The position numbers and the translations under genes are program-made. A stretch of 64,000 nt of DNA from Ancylomarina longa (GTDB lineage: Bacteria > Bacteroidota > Bacteroidia > Bacteroidales > Marinifilaceae), in the NCBI RefSeq assembly GCF_003996985.1, contig NZ_RJJX01000010.1, positions 30,415 to 94,414 on the forward strand. Reading direction: 5' to 3'. How positions within the stretch are numbered: the first letter of the stretch is position 1; each line of letters begins with the position of its first letter. The notes under the pieces were generated by a model. It was not told the DNA's origin. It was given only the letters and a program-made list of their open reading frames with translations, and did not search any database. Of the stretch, positions 45,054 to 54,596 are shown in pieces.

Positions 45054-46385
45054 TTACCTTTTTCTTCCCATATTTCCCATCATGCGGGACATATTACCAC
45101 CCTTCGACATCATCTTCATTAACTTTCTGGTTTCATCAAATTGCTTAATCAGACGATTCACATCCTGTATGGTGGAACCGCTACCATCCGCTATTCTTTT
45201 TCGTCGTGAACCATTAATTAATTTAGGTTCTTCTCTTTCGGCAGGTGTCATTGAAAAAATGATTGCTTCCACTCCCTTGAAAGCATCATCATCTATATCT
45301 ATATTTTTCAAAGCCTTTCCAACTCCGGGAATCATAGATGCCAAATCTTTCAGATTTCCCATTTTCTTGATTTGTGAAATCTGGGACAAGAAATCATTGA
45401 AATTGAATTGGTTCTTTGCGATTTTCTTCTGTAGCTTTCTGGCTTCATCGGCGTCGAATTGTTCCTGTGCACGTTCCACAAGAGAAACAATATCACCCAT
45501 TCCCAATATACGATCAGCCATACGATCGGGATGAAATACATCCAAAGCATCCATTTTCTCGCCAGTACCAACAAACTTGATTGGTTTGTTCACGATGGAA
45601 CGGATAGAAAGGGCAGCACCACCTCGAGTATCACCATCTAATTTGGTAAGCACTACTCCATCAAAATTCAAGCGATCGTTAAATTCTTTGGCTGTGTTCA
45701 CTGCATCCTGACCAGTCATGGAGTCAACCACAAAAAGCGTTTCGCCAGGGTCGATTGCCTTCTTCACCGCCTCGATCTCCTTCATCATGGCCTCATCAAT
45801 AGCCAAACGACCCGCGGTATCTACGATAACCACATCATTATTATTTGCTTTAGCTTGCTTAATAGCAGCTTTGGCAATCTTCACCGGGTTCTTATCTTCA
45901 AGATCAGCATAAACGGAAACTCCAATTTGTTCTCCCAGCACCTTCAACTGCTCAATTGCCGCAGGACGATAGACATCACCAGCAACCAACAGTGGGTTTT
46001 TAGCTTGTTTTGTTTTAAGCAAGTTTGCCAATTTTCCCGAGAAGGTAGTTTTACCTGATCCTTGTAAACCAGCTATCAATATTACGGCAGGTTTCCCCTG
46101 AGTATTTATATCAACATGAGTACCACCCATCAATTTAGCCAATTCGTCGTGAACAATTTTCACCATCACTTGGTTTGGCTTCAATGCGGTAAGCACATTC
46201 TGTCCTAATGCTTTTTCTTTGACTGTACTAGTGAATGACTTGGCGATTTTAAAGTTGACATCGGCATCCAACAATGCGCGTCTTACGTCTTTCAATGTTT
46301 CTGCCACATTGATTTCAGTAATTTTTCCTTGCCCTTTTAATAATTTGAAGGAGCGTTCAAGTCTTTCGTTAAGATTTTCAAACAT
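45054..46385 (-). CDS. ffh: Signal recognition particle GTPase Ffh (SRP54)
   Basis: Ffh binds signal sequences and 4.5S RNA and delivers ribosomes to FtsY. The 443-residue protein has the N domain (about 1-85), the G domain with GLQGSGKTTFSGKLA, DTAGRLAIDE, TKLDGDTRGGAA and the insertion box typical of SRP GTPases, and a C-terminal methionine-rich M domain (KMMSKGGNMSRMMGNMGRKR at the end, with the RNA-binding SGSTIQDVNRLIKQF helix). Length fits the family. The SRP RNA gene is not in the window. Confidence 0.95.
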   Translation of the reverse strand: MFENLNERLERSFKLLKGQGKITEINVAETLKDVRRALLDADVNFKIAKSFTSTVKEKALGQNVLTALKPNQVMVKIVHDELAKLMGGTHVDINTQGKPAVILIAGLQGSGKTTFSGKLANLLKTKQAKNPLLVAGDVYRPAAIEQLKVLGEQIGVSVYADLEDKNPVKIAKAAIKQAKANNNDVVIVDTAGRLAIDEAMMKEIEAVKKAIDPGETLFVVDSMTGQDAVNTAKEFNDRLNFDGVVLTKLDGDTRGGAALSIRSIVNKPIKFVGTGEKMDALDVFHPDRMADRILGMGDIVSLVERAQEQFDADEARKLQKKIAKNQFNFNDFLSQISQIKKMGNLKDLASMIPGVGKALKNIDIDDDAFKGVEAIIFSMTPAEREEPKLINGSRRKRIADGSGSTIQDVNRLIKQFDETRKLMKMMSKGGNMSRMMGNMGRKR

Positions 46386-46516
46386 TATTATCCAGATTTA
46401 TATTTCCCTGCAAAATTAAAAAAATAAGCTTAGTGATAAAGGCTAAGGTCTAAAAAGTGGATTATTTTCTTCCTTATAATTTGCAATCCATATCATTTAT
46501 TTCGTTATGATAAAAT

Positions 46517-46549
46517 AAAAAGCGGATATCTGATAAAAAATCCACTTTT
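46517..46549 (-). terminator. Terminator of argS
   Basis: On the minus strand AAAAGTGGAT pairs with ATCCGCTTTT (one G-U pair) across a 13-base loop and is followed by T-rich sequence. It lies 20 bases past the argS stop. Confidence 0.65.
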
Positions 46550-46568
46550 AACAATGATATATTTTTAT

Positions 46569-48362
46569 TTACATTCGTTCCGGAACACCAATTCCCAAAA
46601 GGCTCATTCCTGATTTAATAATTTCTCCGATCTGTTTAGATAGAACCAAACGGAAAAATCTTAAATCTACATTCTCTTCTTTTGCGATTGGGAAGTCGTG
46701 ATAAAATTGATTGTATTCTTTCACTAAATCATACACATAATTTGCAACCTGAGCCGGGCTAGTTGCATCGCCAGCCTCTGTGATAATATTAGGATAATTG
46801 GCTATCAGTTGGATTAGCATAGATTCTTTCACAGATATCTCCAATTTATCAGACGCAAGATCTGGTATTTCCATTCCGGAATCTATAGCTTTTTTCAGAA
46901 CTGACTGTATCCTTGCATAAGTATATTGAATGAACGGACCTGTATTCCCATTAAAATCAATAGACTCCTTAGGATTAAACATCATGTTTTTCTTAGGATC
47001 TACTTTCAATATGAAATATTTCAGAGCACCCATAGCCACTTTATTATAAACATCTTCGGCCTCCTCAAGCGAATAACCTTCAAGTTTGCCTAGTTCATTG
47101 GATGTATCTCGAGCCGTATTCACCATTTCGTCCATCAAATCGTCGGCATCAACCACTGTACCTTCTCGCGATTTCATTTTACCTTCGGGTAGTTCAACCA
47201 TTCCATAGGATAAGTGTTGAATTTTATCATGCCATTCATAACCCAATTTACCAAGGACTAATGATAGTACCTGAAAATGGTAGTTTTGCTCATTACCAAC
47301 CACGTAAATATGCTCATCAATCTTAAATTCATTAAAACGCTCGTAGGCTGTTCCAATATCCTGAGTCATATAAACAGAAGTACCATCGTCGCGAAGCAAT
47401 AGTTTATGATCCAAGCCATCCCCTTCCAGATTAGCCCAAACAGATCCTGTATCTTTTTGATATAATACTCCATCTGCTAATCCCTTCTCAACAATCGCTT
47501 TTCCTTTTTTATAGGTATTCGATTCAAAATAAACCTTATCAAAATCAACCCCCATTTTTGCGTAAGTAACATCAAAGCCAGCTAAAACCCAATCGTTCAT
47601 TTTACGCCATAAAGCAACGACTTCCACATCTCCGGCCTCCCATTTACGCAACATTTCCTGTGCTTCGAGTAATAGCGACACTTGTTTTTTAGCTTCATCA
47701 GCATCCATTCCTTCCGCTATTAAAGCTTCCATTTCCTTTTTATACTCCTGATCAAACTTCACATAGTATTTTCCCACTAAATGGTCGCCTTTTATTCCGG
47801 TGGATTCAGGAGTCTCCCCCCCCCCAAAACGCAACCATGCCAACATCGATTTACAAATATGAATTCCTCGGTCGTTAACCAAATTCACCTTTATCACCTC
47901 GTATCCATTGGCTTTTAAAATTTGTGCCACGGAATATCCCAACAAGTTATTTCGAATATGTCCTAAATGAAGCGGTTTATTCGTATTAGGGGACGAATAC
48001 TCAATCATCACCTTTTTAGCACCAGGTTCTAATGCTTTAAATCCGTAATTTTTAGTCGCTACTGCTTGATTTAATACTGAAATCCAATAGGTATTATCAA
48101 TAAGTAAATTTAGAAATCCTTTTACAACATTGAAATCCTCAATACAATTAATTTTTTCCTTTAAGAAGTTACCTAACTCATTTGCAGTATCCTCTGGGGA
48201 CTTTTTTGAAAAACGCAAAAAAGGAAACACAACTAATGTCAAATCTCCTTCGAATTCTCGTCGTGTTTTTTGAATTTGTATTGTTTTATCATCAATATCC
48301 TGTCCATAACATACTTTTATGGCCTCTATTACTTTACTTTTAATAATACTTTCAATGCTCAT
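46569..48362 (-). CDS. argS: Arginyl-tRNA synthetase
   Basis: ArgRS charges tRNA-Arg and needs the tRNA to activate arginine. The 597-residue class I enzyme has an N-terminal Add-1 domain, the HIGH motif as HLGHIRN after PNTNKPL, the variant KMSKS (KMKSREG), and the C-terminal DALR anticodon-binding region (VYDLVKEYNQFYHDFP). The start at 48362 is chosen because family members begin there; an ATG 36 codons upstream is also open. A promoter-like box lies about 126 bases upstream, giving a long leader. The gene holds a ten-base G run (plus strand C, 47816-47825) within the FGGGETPES segment. Confidence 0.95.
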   Translation of the reverse strand: MSIESIIKSKVIEAIKVCYGQDIDDKTIQIQKTRREFEGDLTLVVFPFLRFSKKSPEDTANELGNFLKEKINCIEDFNVVKGFLNLLIDNTYWISVLNQAVATKNYGFKALEPGAKKVMIEYSSPNTNKPLHLGHIRNNLLGYSVAQILKANGYEVIKVNLVNDRGIHICKSMLAWLRFGGGETPESTGIKGDHLVGKYYVKFDQEYKKEMEALIAEGMDADEAKKQVSLLLEAQEMLRKWEAGDVEVVALWRKMNDWVLAGFDVTYAKMGVDFDKVYFESNTYKKGKAIVEKGLADGVLYQKDTGSVWANLEGDGLDHKLLLRDDGTSVYMTQDIGTAYERFNEFKIDEHIYVVGNEQNYHFQVLSLVLGKLGYEWHDKIQHLSYGMVELPEGKMKSREGTVVDADDLMDEMVNTARDTSNELGKLEGYSLEEAEDVYNKVAMGALKYFILKVDPKKNMMFNPKESIDFNGNTGPFIQYTYARIQSVLKKAIDSGMEIPDLASDKLEISVKESMLIQLIANYPNIITEAGDATSPAQVANYVYDLVKEYNQFYHDFPIAKEENVDLRFFRLVLSKQIGEIIKSGMSLLGIGVPERM

Positions 48363-48487
48363 TTGGATATTTTTATTTCGAATTTTAATCAAATATTCAC
48401 TACTGGTAATCCTACTAATGCAAACACTATAAATCATACAATATCTATGATTTAGCCCACTAGAATTCATTCTGTAACCTGAATTCG

Positions 48488-48495
48488 CAAAGATA
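48488..48495 (-). promoter_or_regulatory. -7 promoter element of argS
   Basis: On the minus strand TATCTTTG matches TAnnTTTG. Initiation near 48481 gives a leader of about 119 bases to the chosen argS start. The -33 box is weak. Confidence 0.4.
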
Positions 48496-48607
48496 ATACG
48501 AATAACGTGAATTGCTATCTACATTTTAAAAAAAGTCATTCGTAACCAGCTTCATTCTTTCGCTCAAATTAGAATGAATAGTTAACTTTTTATTTGTACG
48601 CATTGTT

Positions 48608-48615
48608 TATCTTTG
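48608..48615 (+). promoter_or_regulatory. -7 promoter element of the TPR hybrid kinase gene
   Basis: TATCTTTG matches TAnnTTTG and lies 82 bases before the ATG at 48698, predicting initiation near 48622. It is divergent from the argS box. The -33 region is poor. Confidence 0.4.
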
Positions 48616-48697
48616 ACAAGTGTGTTTATTACTCAGGTAAAAAATCGCCAAACTATTTACTGAACTACTAGCTAGCTTAAAACTAAAATACTTTCTG

Positions 48698-51688
48698 ATG
48701 CCCCTAAGAATAAAAAAAGTATTTATATTCCTACTCTTAGCCTGTTTACAATACTCAGGTTTTGCCAGAGAAATCCCTCAAATACACCCTAAAGAATTTT
48801 CCGGGTCAGAACTTACAAAACTTAATGAGCTTGCTTTAAAATATTTCTATGCCAATAATCCTAAAGCATTGGAAACAGCTCTTCTTATTGCTGAAAAATC
48901 ATTGGAGCATGAAAAAATGCAACAATATGCCGAAGCCAATGAATTATTAGGACGAATTTATATTTATAGAGGAAATATTGATGAAGCAGAAAGATGCTTC
49001 ACGACCTCATTTGATTACTGGGATAGTGTAAGAGATTCTATTCACTTAAGTTTTGGATATGGATATTTAGGAGAATTAAATTATCGAAAATGTAATTACA
49101 AGGAAGCAGAAAAATATTATACCAAAGGACTGGAGATTAAAACTCAACTTAAGGATATAAAAAACTTTGCCTATTCATATAATGCCCTAGGGAATATAAA
49201 ATTATCTCGATGTAAGTATCAGGAAGCTTTTGAATATTATCGAAAGGCGTTAAAACTTAATCAACAATTCGATAATATCTCGGGTATATGTTATAGTCTT
49301 TTTGCGATTGGTAACACCTTCATGAGAACAAATGACTATCCCTCAGCAAAGAAATATTTTAATGAAGCTCTTGCCATTAGTAAAAAACACCATTTACAAA
49401 AGAATAAAGCCTACGGTCTCAATCAAATTGCCAAATTGGAAAATAACTTAGGCCATCGAAATTCCTCTATTGAGTTATTTAACCAATCGCTCAAGATTAA
49501 TCAGGAACTCCAATCTAAAGACGGTATCGCAAGATCTTATATGGGGATTGGAGAAGTGTTTGAATCCATGGCTCAATATGATAAAGCTCTGGAATATCAA
49601 CATAAAGCACTTAAAATTTTCAAAAAACTTGAATCAAAAGGGAATATCGCTTTATGCTATGAGAATATTGGAAAGGTCTTTTATTCCATGCGTGATTATC
49701 CTGTTTCAAGGGAAAATTTTAATAAATCAATCGAATTAAATCAAAGTCTTGGTAATATTGAAGGAGCAGCAAACTGCCACCGAAGAATAGGAAATACTTA
49801 TACTCAGGAAAGGAGATATTTACTTTCTATACCAGAATATCAAAAATCTCTGCAAATTCAAAAAAATATAGATAACAAGAAGGGAATTGCATCTTGCTAT
49901 ACCAATTTAGGTTTGGTGTATGTGAAACTGGACAGTTTAAAAAAAGCAGAAGCACTATTTAATCAATCTATCGTAATAAATAAAAAAATAGAAGATTTAG
50001 GAGGTATTGCATCCGTATATAATAATTTAGCAAGTTTGTATTTGGCTAAAAATGAACAAGAACAGGCGATTCATTTTTTACTTGCAAGTATGGATTTGGC
50101 AAAAAAAGCAAATAACAAATCACTAATAGCGGAAAATGCGAGAAATCTGTCTGATTTGTACCAAAAATTAGGCAAGTACAAAAAGTCATTAAAATATCAT
50201 CAATTGTATTTTGATTTGTACAATCAATTGTACAATGCCCAAGCAGAAAACCGAATCGGTTGGATACAATTGCAAAACGAACGTGAAAAGAGAGAAAGTA
50301 TAACACGTGCTTACTCTCGCGATCAATTAATAAAAGAGGAACAGCTAAAAAAACAAGAAGTAATCAATACACTTCTCATTGTTATTATAATACTGAGTTT
50401 ATTATTTGCATTAGCTGTATATATTTTTTTTATTGCTGTCAAAAAAAAGAATACCAAACTACGGTTCGAAAACGAGGAGCGTAAAAAAGCTGAAATGCAA
50501 CTTGATGAACACCGGCGAAATCTGGAAAGTCTGGTTAAAGTGAGAACTTTGGAATTACTAAAGGCAAAAGAAAAGGCAGAGCAAGCTGATCAACTTAAAA
50601 CTGCATTTCTGGCAAACATGTCTCATGAAATACGAACTCCAATGAATGCGATCATTGGTTTCTCAAAACTTCTGGCAGTTACAGATTCTAAAGAAAAACA
50701 TAGAAATTTCAGTAAAATTATAATTGATAACGGACATTTCTTACTGGCCTTGGTGAATGATCTAATTGATATATCCATGATAGAATCAAAACAGCTTAAA
50801 ATAAAAAAATCCAGTTTTGAAATTTATCCAATGCTTCTTGATTTAAAATGCATGTTTGATGAGCAAAGACTTAAAAAGCAGAAAACAGATCTTGAATTCA
50901 ATCTCCAGATACCAAAAGGAGGCGAAGATATTGCAATGCTATCCGATCCAATTCGCTTGAAGCAGATATTAATCAACTTACTAAGAAATGCACTTAAATT
51001 TACAAATTCGGGAAATATTGATCTTGGATTTGAAGTTTTTGAAGAACAAGTCCGTTTTTTTGTAAAAGATAGTGGTATAGGAATTCCTATTCAAGATCAA
51101 GACTACATTTATGATAGATTTAGACAAGCTAGCAATAATACTGTTAAGCATGGCGGAACTGGTTTGGGACTAACGATTTCTAAAAGCCTTATTCAACTAT
51201 TAGATGGAACTATATGGTTTATCTCAGAACCGAGTACCGGTTGCTGTTTCTACATTCAGCTACCTCAACTTATAAAATCAGGAATTTCGATTACAAATAA
51301 TAATATCACTGCTATTAGACTAGATTTATCAGGAAAACAAATTCTGGTAGCCGAAGATACCGAATCTAATTACCTATACATCAACGAGGTTTTAAAAAGA
51401 GTAAATGCAAACGTTACATGGTCAAAAAATGGGCAGGAAACAATTGAAAAATGTAAAGAAAATCACTACGATCTGATACTTATGGACATTCAACTACCTC
51501 AGTTGAATGGTTATCAGGTTACGCAAGAAATTAAGAAAGAAAAGCCAAATGTACTAGTAATTTTTCAATCAGCTTACGCATTACAAGATGAATATGTAAA
51601 AATGAAAGAGGCTGGTTGCGATGCCTTTATTTCTAAACCATATACCGAAGAACAATTACTTGATGTTTTATCTCAAACTATTGGTTAA
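48698..51688 (+). CDS. TPR-containing hybrid sensor histidine kinase with receiver
   Basis: The 996-residue protein has a signal peptide ([14 protein letters not shown]). A periplasmic array of about ten TPRs follows (residues 40-500, with repeated Y-x-K-A-L-E/KYYxKAL patterns such as [15 protein letters not shown]-like units), then one membrane helix (about 555-580, [19 protein letters not shown]), a coiled linker, HisKA with His643 in [11 protein letters not shown], HATPase ([10 protein letters not shown]) and a receiver with Asp930 in [12 protein letters not shown] sensors of this kind probably bind a periplasmic protein or peptide. No DNA-binding domain is fused and none is adjacent. It resembles the two Cache hybrid kinases in its kinase-receiver half. 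Confidence 0.9.
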   Translation: MPLRIKKVFIFLLLACLQYSGFAREIPQIHPKEFSGSELTKLNELALKYFYANNPKALETALLIAEKSLEHEKMQQYAEANELLGRIYIYRGNIDEAERCFTTSFDYWDSVRDSIHLSFGYGYLGELNYRKCNYKEAEKYYTKGLEIKTQLKDIKNFAYSYNALGNIKLSRCKYQEAFEYYRKALKLNQQFDNISGICYSLFAIGNTFMRTNDYPSAKKYFNEALAISKKHHLQKNKAYGLNQIAKLENNLGHRNSSIELFNQSLKINQELQSKDGIARSYMGIGEVFESMAQYDKALEYQHKALKIFKKLESKGNIALCYENIGKVFYSMRDYPVSRENFNKSIELNQSLGNIEGAANCHRRIGNTYTQERRYLLSIPEYQKSLQIQKNIDNKKGIASCYTNLGLVYVKLDSLKKAEALFNQSIVINKKIEDLGGIASVYNNLASLYLAKNEQEQAIHFLLASMDLAKKANNKSLIAENARNLSDLYQKLGKYKKSLKYHQLYFDLYNQLYNAQAENRIGWIQLQNEREKRESITRAYSRDQLIKEEQLKKQEVINTLLIVIIILSLLFALAVYIFFIAVKKKNTKLRFENEERKKAEMQLDEHRRNLESLVKVRTLELLKAKEKAEQADQLKTAFLANMSHEIRTPMNAIIGFSKLLAVTDSKEKHRNFSKIIIDNGHFLLALVNDLIDISMIESKQLKIKKSSFEIYPMLLDLKCMFDEQRLKKQKTDLEFNLQIPKGGEDIAMLSDPIRLKQILINLLRNALKFTNSGNIDLGFEVFEEQVRFFVKDSGIGIPIQDQDYIYDRFRQASNNTVKHGGTGLGLTISKSLIQLLDGTIWFISEPSTGCCFYIQLPQLIKSGISITNNNITAIRLDLSGKQILVAEDTESNYLYINEVLKRVNANVTWSKNGQETIEKCKENHYDLILMDIQLPQLNGYQVTQEIKKEKPNVLVIFQSAYALQDEYVKMKEAGCDAFISKPYTEEQLLDVLSQTIG

Positions 51689-51799
51689 TATACTATAGTC
51701 CTGAATAATGTTTATCCTGAATACTTTCTGTCATTAAGATATACTAGAAAAATAGAATAATTATATCCTTCACGATACAATAAGCACAAACAAATAATC

Positions 51800-52792
51800 A
51801 TGAACCAAAAAATCAATCTTTTAAGTATTTTCCTTGTCTTGGCATTTTATGCCTGCACTACTACTACAATTAAAAATCAAGTTCCAAGCTATGCTATTGT
51901 ACTGCATGGAGGTGCAGGTAATATTCAGAAACAAAATATGACTCCGGAATTAGAGAAGCAGTATAGATTCAAGTTAAATCAAGCCCTAAATACAGGTGAT
52001 TCAATACTTAAAAATGGAGGAAGTAGCATTGATGCTGTAGAGAAAACCATTCAGGTATTAGAGAATTCGCCTCTATTCAATGCTGGAAAAGGAGCCGTTT
52101 TCACACACTCTGGAAAAAATGAAATGGACGCTTCCATCATGTATGGAAAAGATTTAAATGCAGGTGCAGTATCAGGAGTTGGAGATATAAAAAATCCTAT
52201 AAGTGCAGCAAGAAAGGTAATGGAAGTATCGGAACATGTAATGTTGAGTGGAAAAGGAGCATCCGATTTCGCTGAGCAAGAGCATCTGCAAATGGCAGAT
52301 AGTTCTTATTTTTTCACCCAAAAAAGATGGGATTGTTTGCAAAAAATTCTTCGTAAAGAAAAGAAAATGACTGTCTCAGATAAACATGGCACTGTAGGTT
52401 GTGTGGCATTAGACAAAGATGGAAACTTAACTGCCGGAACCTCGACAGGAGGAATGACCAACAAACGTTTTGGTAGAATTGGTGACTCCCCTATTATTGG
52501 TGCTGGAACCTATGCTAATAATGAAACCTGTGGTGTGTCCTGTACTGGACATGGAGAATATTTTATTCGTTTAGGTGTAGCCAAGGATATTTCAGATATG
52601 ATGGAATATCAAAATTTAAGTCTGGAAAAAGCTGCAGAAAAAGAACTTAAAAAAATTAATGAACTAGGTGGTACTGGCGGTTTCATTACCATAGATCATG
52701 AAGGAAATATAGTAGTGAAAATGAATACCTCCGGAATGTATAGGGCTTATACCAATTCCTTTGGTGATAAAGAAATAAAGATTTTTCAATAA
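51800..52792 (+). CDS. Exported isoaspartyl peptidase/L-asparaginase (Ntn hydrolase)
   Basis: The 330-residue protein has a lipoprotein-type signal (LVLAFYAC, Cys19). The plant-type asparaginase fold follows: YAIVLHGGAGNI, LFNAGKGAVF, MDASIMYG, then the self-cleavage and nucleophile site KHGTVGCVALD with Thr198, followed by STGGMTNKRFGRIGDSPIIGAG. The precursor cuts itself before Thr198 to give alpha and beta chains. It hydrolyses beta-aspartyl dipeptides and asparagine. Lipid anchoring puts it in the periplasm. With the exported cyanophycinase it could complete breakdown of beta-Asp-Arg dipeptides. Confidence 0.92.
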   Translation: MNQKINLLSIFLVLAFYACTTTTIKNQVPSYAIVLHGGAGNIQKQNMTPELEKQYRFKLNQALNTGDSILKNGGSSIDAVEKTIQVLENSPLFNAGKGAVFTHSGKNEMDASIMYGKDLNAGAVSGVGDIKNPISAARKVMEVSEHVMLSGKGASDFAEQEHLQMADSSYFFTQKRWDCLQKILRKEKKMTVSDKHGTVGCVALDKDGNLTAGTSTGGMTNKRFGRIGDSPIIGAGTYANNETCGVSCTGHGEYFIRLGVAKDISDMMEYQNLSLEKAAEKELKKINELGGTGGFITIDHEGNIVVKMNTSGMYRAYTNSFGDKEIKIFQ

Positions 52793-52871
52793 TTTAAGAA
52801 TATTTTGTCATCATCGAAATTTCGGATTAAATTGATATTAAAGAAATAATCATCCCTTAAATCTCGACATT

Positions 52872-53213
52872 ATGGATATCAACTTAAATGGAAAATGGAA
52901 AAATCAGTACAACTCAGAAATGGATCTGGAAATTGTTAACAACCAAGTTAAAGGCATATTTCAAACTGCAATTGGTCAGCCTTCTTTTGATGAAAAATTT
53001 CCAATTAGCGGTAAAATCAATAATAATGTGATTGCTTTTATGGTTAATTTTGGGAAATATGGTTCCATCGCTTGTTGGACCGGCAGATTTGAAAAAGATG
53101 AAATTGGTCCTGTAATTCATACCATGTGGCACTTATCACAAAGTGAAGGAGGAGAAGAAGAACAGCTGGCAAAAGCAATTTTGACCGGAGTTGGTACTTT
53201 TAGAAAAGTATAA
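52872..53213 (+). CDS. Avidin-fold protein without signal peptide
   Basis: The 113-residue protein aligns almost without gaps to streptavidin: GKWKNQYNSEM with NGTWYNQLGSTF, GIFQTAIG with GTYESAVG, IAFMVNFGKYGSIACWTG with VAWKNNYRNAHSATTWSG, and VIHTMWHL and GTFRKV at the end. Of the biotin contacts, Asn23, Ser27, Ser88, Trp92 and Trp108 are kept (here Asn11, Ser15, Ser65, Trp69, Trp86). Tyr43 is Phe, Asn49 is Gln, Trp79 is Phe, and the intersubunit Trp120 and Asp128 are lost (Ala100, Gly108). There is no signal peptide, unlike secreted avidins. It probably binds biotin weakly or another ligand. It follows the isoaspartyl peptidase gene by 79 bases and ends at a terminator. Confidence 0.82.
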   Translation: MDINLNGKWKNQYNSEMDLEIVNNQVKGIFQTAIGQPSFDEKFPISGKINNNVIAFMVNFGKYGSIACWTGRFEKDEIGPVIHTMWHLSQSEGGEEEQLAKAILTGVGTFRKV

Positions 53214-53221
53214 TAAATAAA

Positions 53222-53256
53222 GGCTGGAATTAATTTTCCAGCCCTTATTTTTATTG
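53222..53256 (+). terminator. Terminator after the avidin-fold gene
   Basis: GGCTGGAA (53222-53229) pairs perfectly with TTCCAGCC (53236-53243) over six bases, followed by a T-rich run. It probably serves the isoaspartyl peptidase/avidin unit. Confidence 0.85.
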
Positions 53257-53271
53257 TATTCTTCAAATAAT

Positions 53272-53562
53272 TTAGACTGCCATATCCAAATCGTCAACTC
53301 TATCTAATAAATCATGTGTTGATTTATATAAATCATCATAAATAGATTTAAAGTGAGATTTTACTTCTTTAGCAGTTTTATCACTTAGCTTAGAATTAAT
53401 TCTTGAGATATAATTATTTCTTGCTATAGCAGCATCACTCATTATCTGATAAACAGAATCAGAGTTTTTACTTCCAAAAAATTCAAGATATATCATTCCT
53501 CTCATCAAAATTTCATTTGTTAGAAAGTTTACATCTTTTTTAAATTCCCTTTTACTTGCCAT
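53272..53562 (-). CDS. Conserved-looking small helical protein, 96 residues
   Basis: This charged, all-helical soluble protein contains KREFKKDVNFLTNEILMRGM and IYDDLYKSTHDLLDRVDDLD. It has no signal peptide and no recognised motif. An ATG start, normal codon use and convergence on a strong terminator make it a credible gene. It stands alone, with a 218-base upstream spacer shared with the divergent aminotransferase gene. Function is unknown. Confidence 0.65.
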   Translation of the reverse strand: MASKREFKKDVNFLTNEILMRGMIYLEFFGSKNSDSVYQIMSDAAIARNNYISRINSKLSDKTAKEVKSHFKSIYDDLYKSTHDLLDRVDDLDMAV

Positions 53563-53765
53563 AATTTACGTTTTTAAGAAGGTGTAAAATACGAATAATG
53601 CGGATAGAACAAATAGTTTTAGATATTTTTTTACTCCTTGCAGTATTTCCAATAAGCAGCTCAGTTCAATGATAATAGAAAAAACAGTAAACTTTTTTAT
53701 CCTTATCAGGCTAAGTTCATTGTTTATACTAAGTAAAAGCTTTTTATTTGTAGAATTAAATATTA

Positions 53766-53771
53766 AAGGAG
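53766..53771 (+). promoter_or_regulatory. Strong Shine-Dalgarno site of the aminotransferase gene
   Basis: AAGGAG lies 9 bases before the ATG at 53781. Good Shine-Dalgarno sites are rare in Bacteroidota, so it supports this start codon. Confidence 0.6.
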
Positions 53772-53780
53772 ATTATTGAG

Positions 53781-54596
53781 ATGAGTGAATGCTATCGTTA
53801 TTTATTTATTAAAAATGAGCAACTAAAACCATGTGAGGAATTTACTGATTTGCAGGTTCAGAATGGTATTTCTTTATATGAGGTGCTTCGGGTTGTATCC
53901 GGGAAACCTATTTTTTTACAAGAACATTTCACTCGGTTGTGCAATTCTGCACTTCACATTAACCAATTGCTTTGGTACAATTTTGAGGATATTAGTCGTT
54001 TTATTCATCTATTGATTGAGAAAAATGATGTTAATGAAGGGAACATCAAATTGGTATTTAATATCCAGAAAAATCACAAAAATTTCTTTGCATATTTTTT
54101 GGCACACAAATACCCGAATAAAATACAATACACAAATGGTGTGCGTACAATGATTCATTCAGCAGAAAGACCTACTCCTAAGGCTAAAGTGTATCACCAT
54201 CAGCTTCGCTCCAAAACAAATAATATAATTCGGGAAGCAGAAATATTCGAAGTATTGCTATTAAATAAAGCAGGTAATTTAACTGAAGGCAGTCGTTCCA
54301 ATCTTTTTTTCATTAAAAATAACGAACTCTACACAGCTCCGGATAATGAGGTTTTAAATGGAATTGCACGAAGTAAAGTACTTGAAATTGCAGATAAACT
54401 AAACATTACCGTTCATAAAACCTCTATTGCTTATGAGGATATTAGATATTTTGATGCTGCATTCTTAACAGGTACATCCCCAATGGTTCTACCAATTCAA
54501 CGCATCAATTCCTTGCGTTATTCGGTTACACATCCACTTTTATCTGATATATTAAGAACGTATCGATCCTTAATCAAGGAATATTTAAATCAGTAA
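53781..54596 (+). CDS. Class IV PLP aminotransferase (PabC/BCAT-like)
   Basis: The 271-residue protein has the fold-type IV layout. The N-terminal LQVQNGISLYEVLRVVSGKPIFLQEHFTRL matches the substrate region, the PLP Lys lies in HQLRSKTNNIIREAE, and LTEGSRSNLFFIKNNELYTAP holds the conserved Glu and phosphate-binding Ser/Asn. LNGIARSKVLEIA and FLTGTSPMVLPI follow. It could be aminodeoxychorismate lyase, a branched-chain or D-amino acid aminotransferase; the short length and isolation favour a PabC-like role, but I cannot decide. It overlaps the convergent kinase gene by 7 bases. Confidence 0.85.
   Translation: MSECYRYLFIKNEQLKPCEEFTDLQVQNGISLYEVLRVVSGKPIFLQEHFTRLCNSALHINQLLWYNFEDISRFIHLLIEKNDVNEGNIKLVFNIQKNHKNFFAYFLAHKYPNKIQYTNGVRTMIHSAERPTPKAKVYHHQLRSKTNNIIREAEIFEVLLLNKAGNLTEGSRSNLFFIKNNELYTAPDNEVLNGIARSKVLEIADKLNITVHKTSIAYEDIRYFDAAFLTGTSPMVLPIQRINSLRYSVTHPLLSDILRTYRSLIKEYLNQ

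Noticed and set aside
48363-48470. 36-codon N-terminal extension of ArgS
   Set aside because: The extra residues have no counterpart in the family; the added part is Cys/Ile-rich and begins only 11 bases from the predicted transcript start.
52872-53213. Lipocalin or fatty-acid-binding protein for the small beta protein
   Set aside because: The GKWxNQ start, the CWTG and MWHL tryptophans and the terminal GTFxKV match avidins better.
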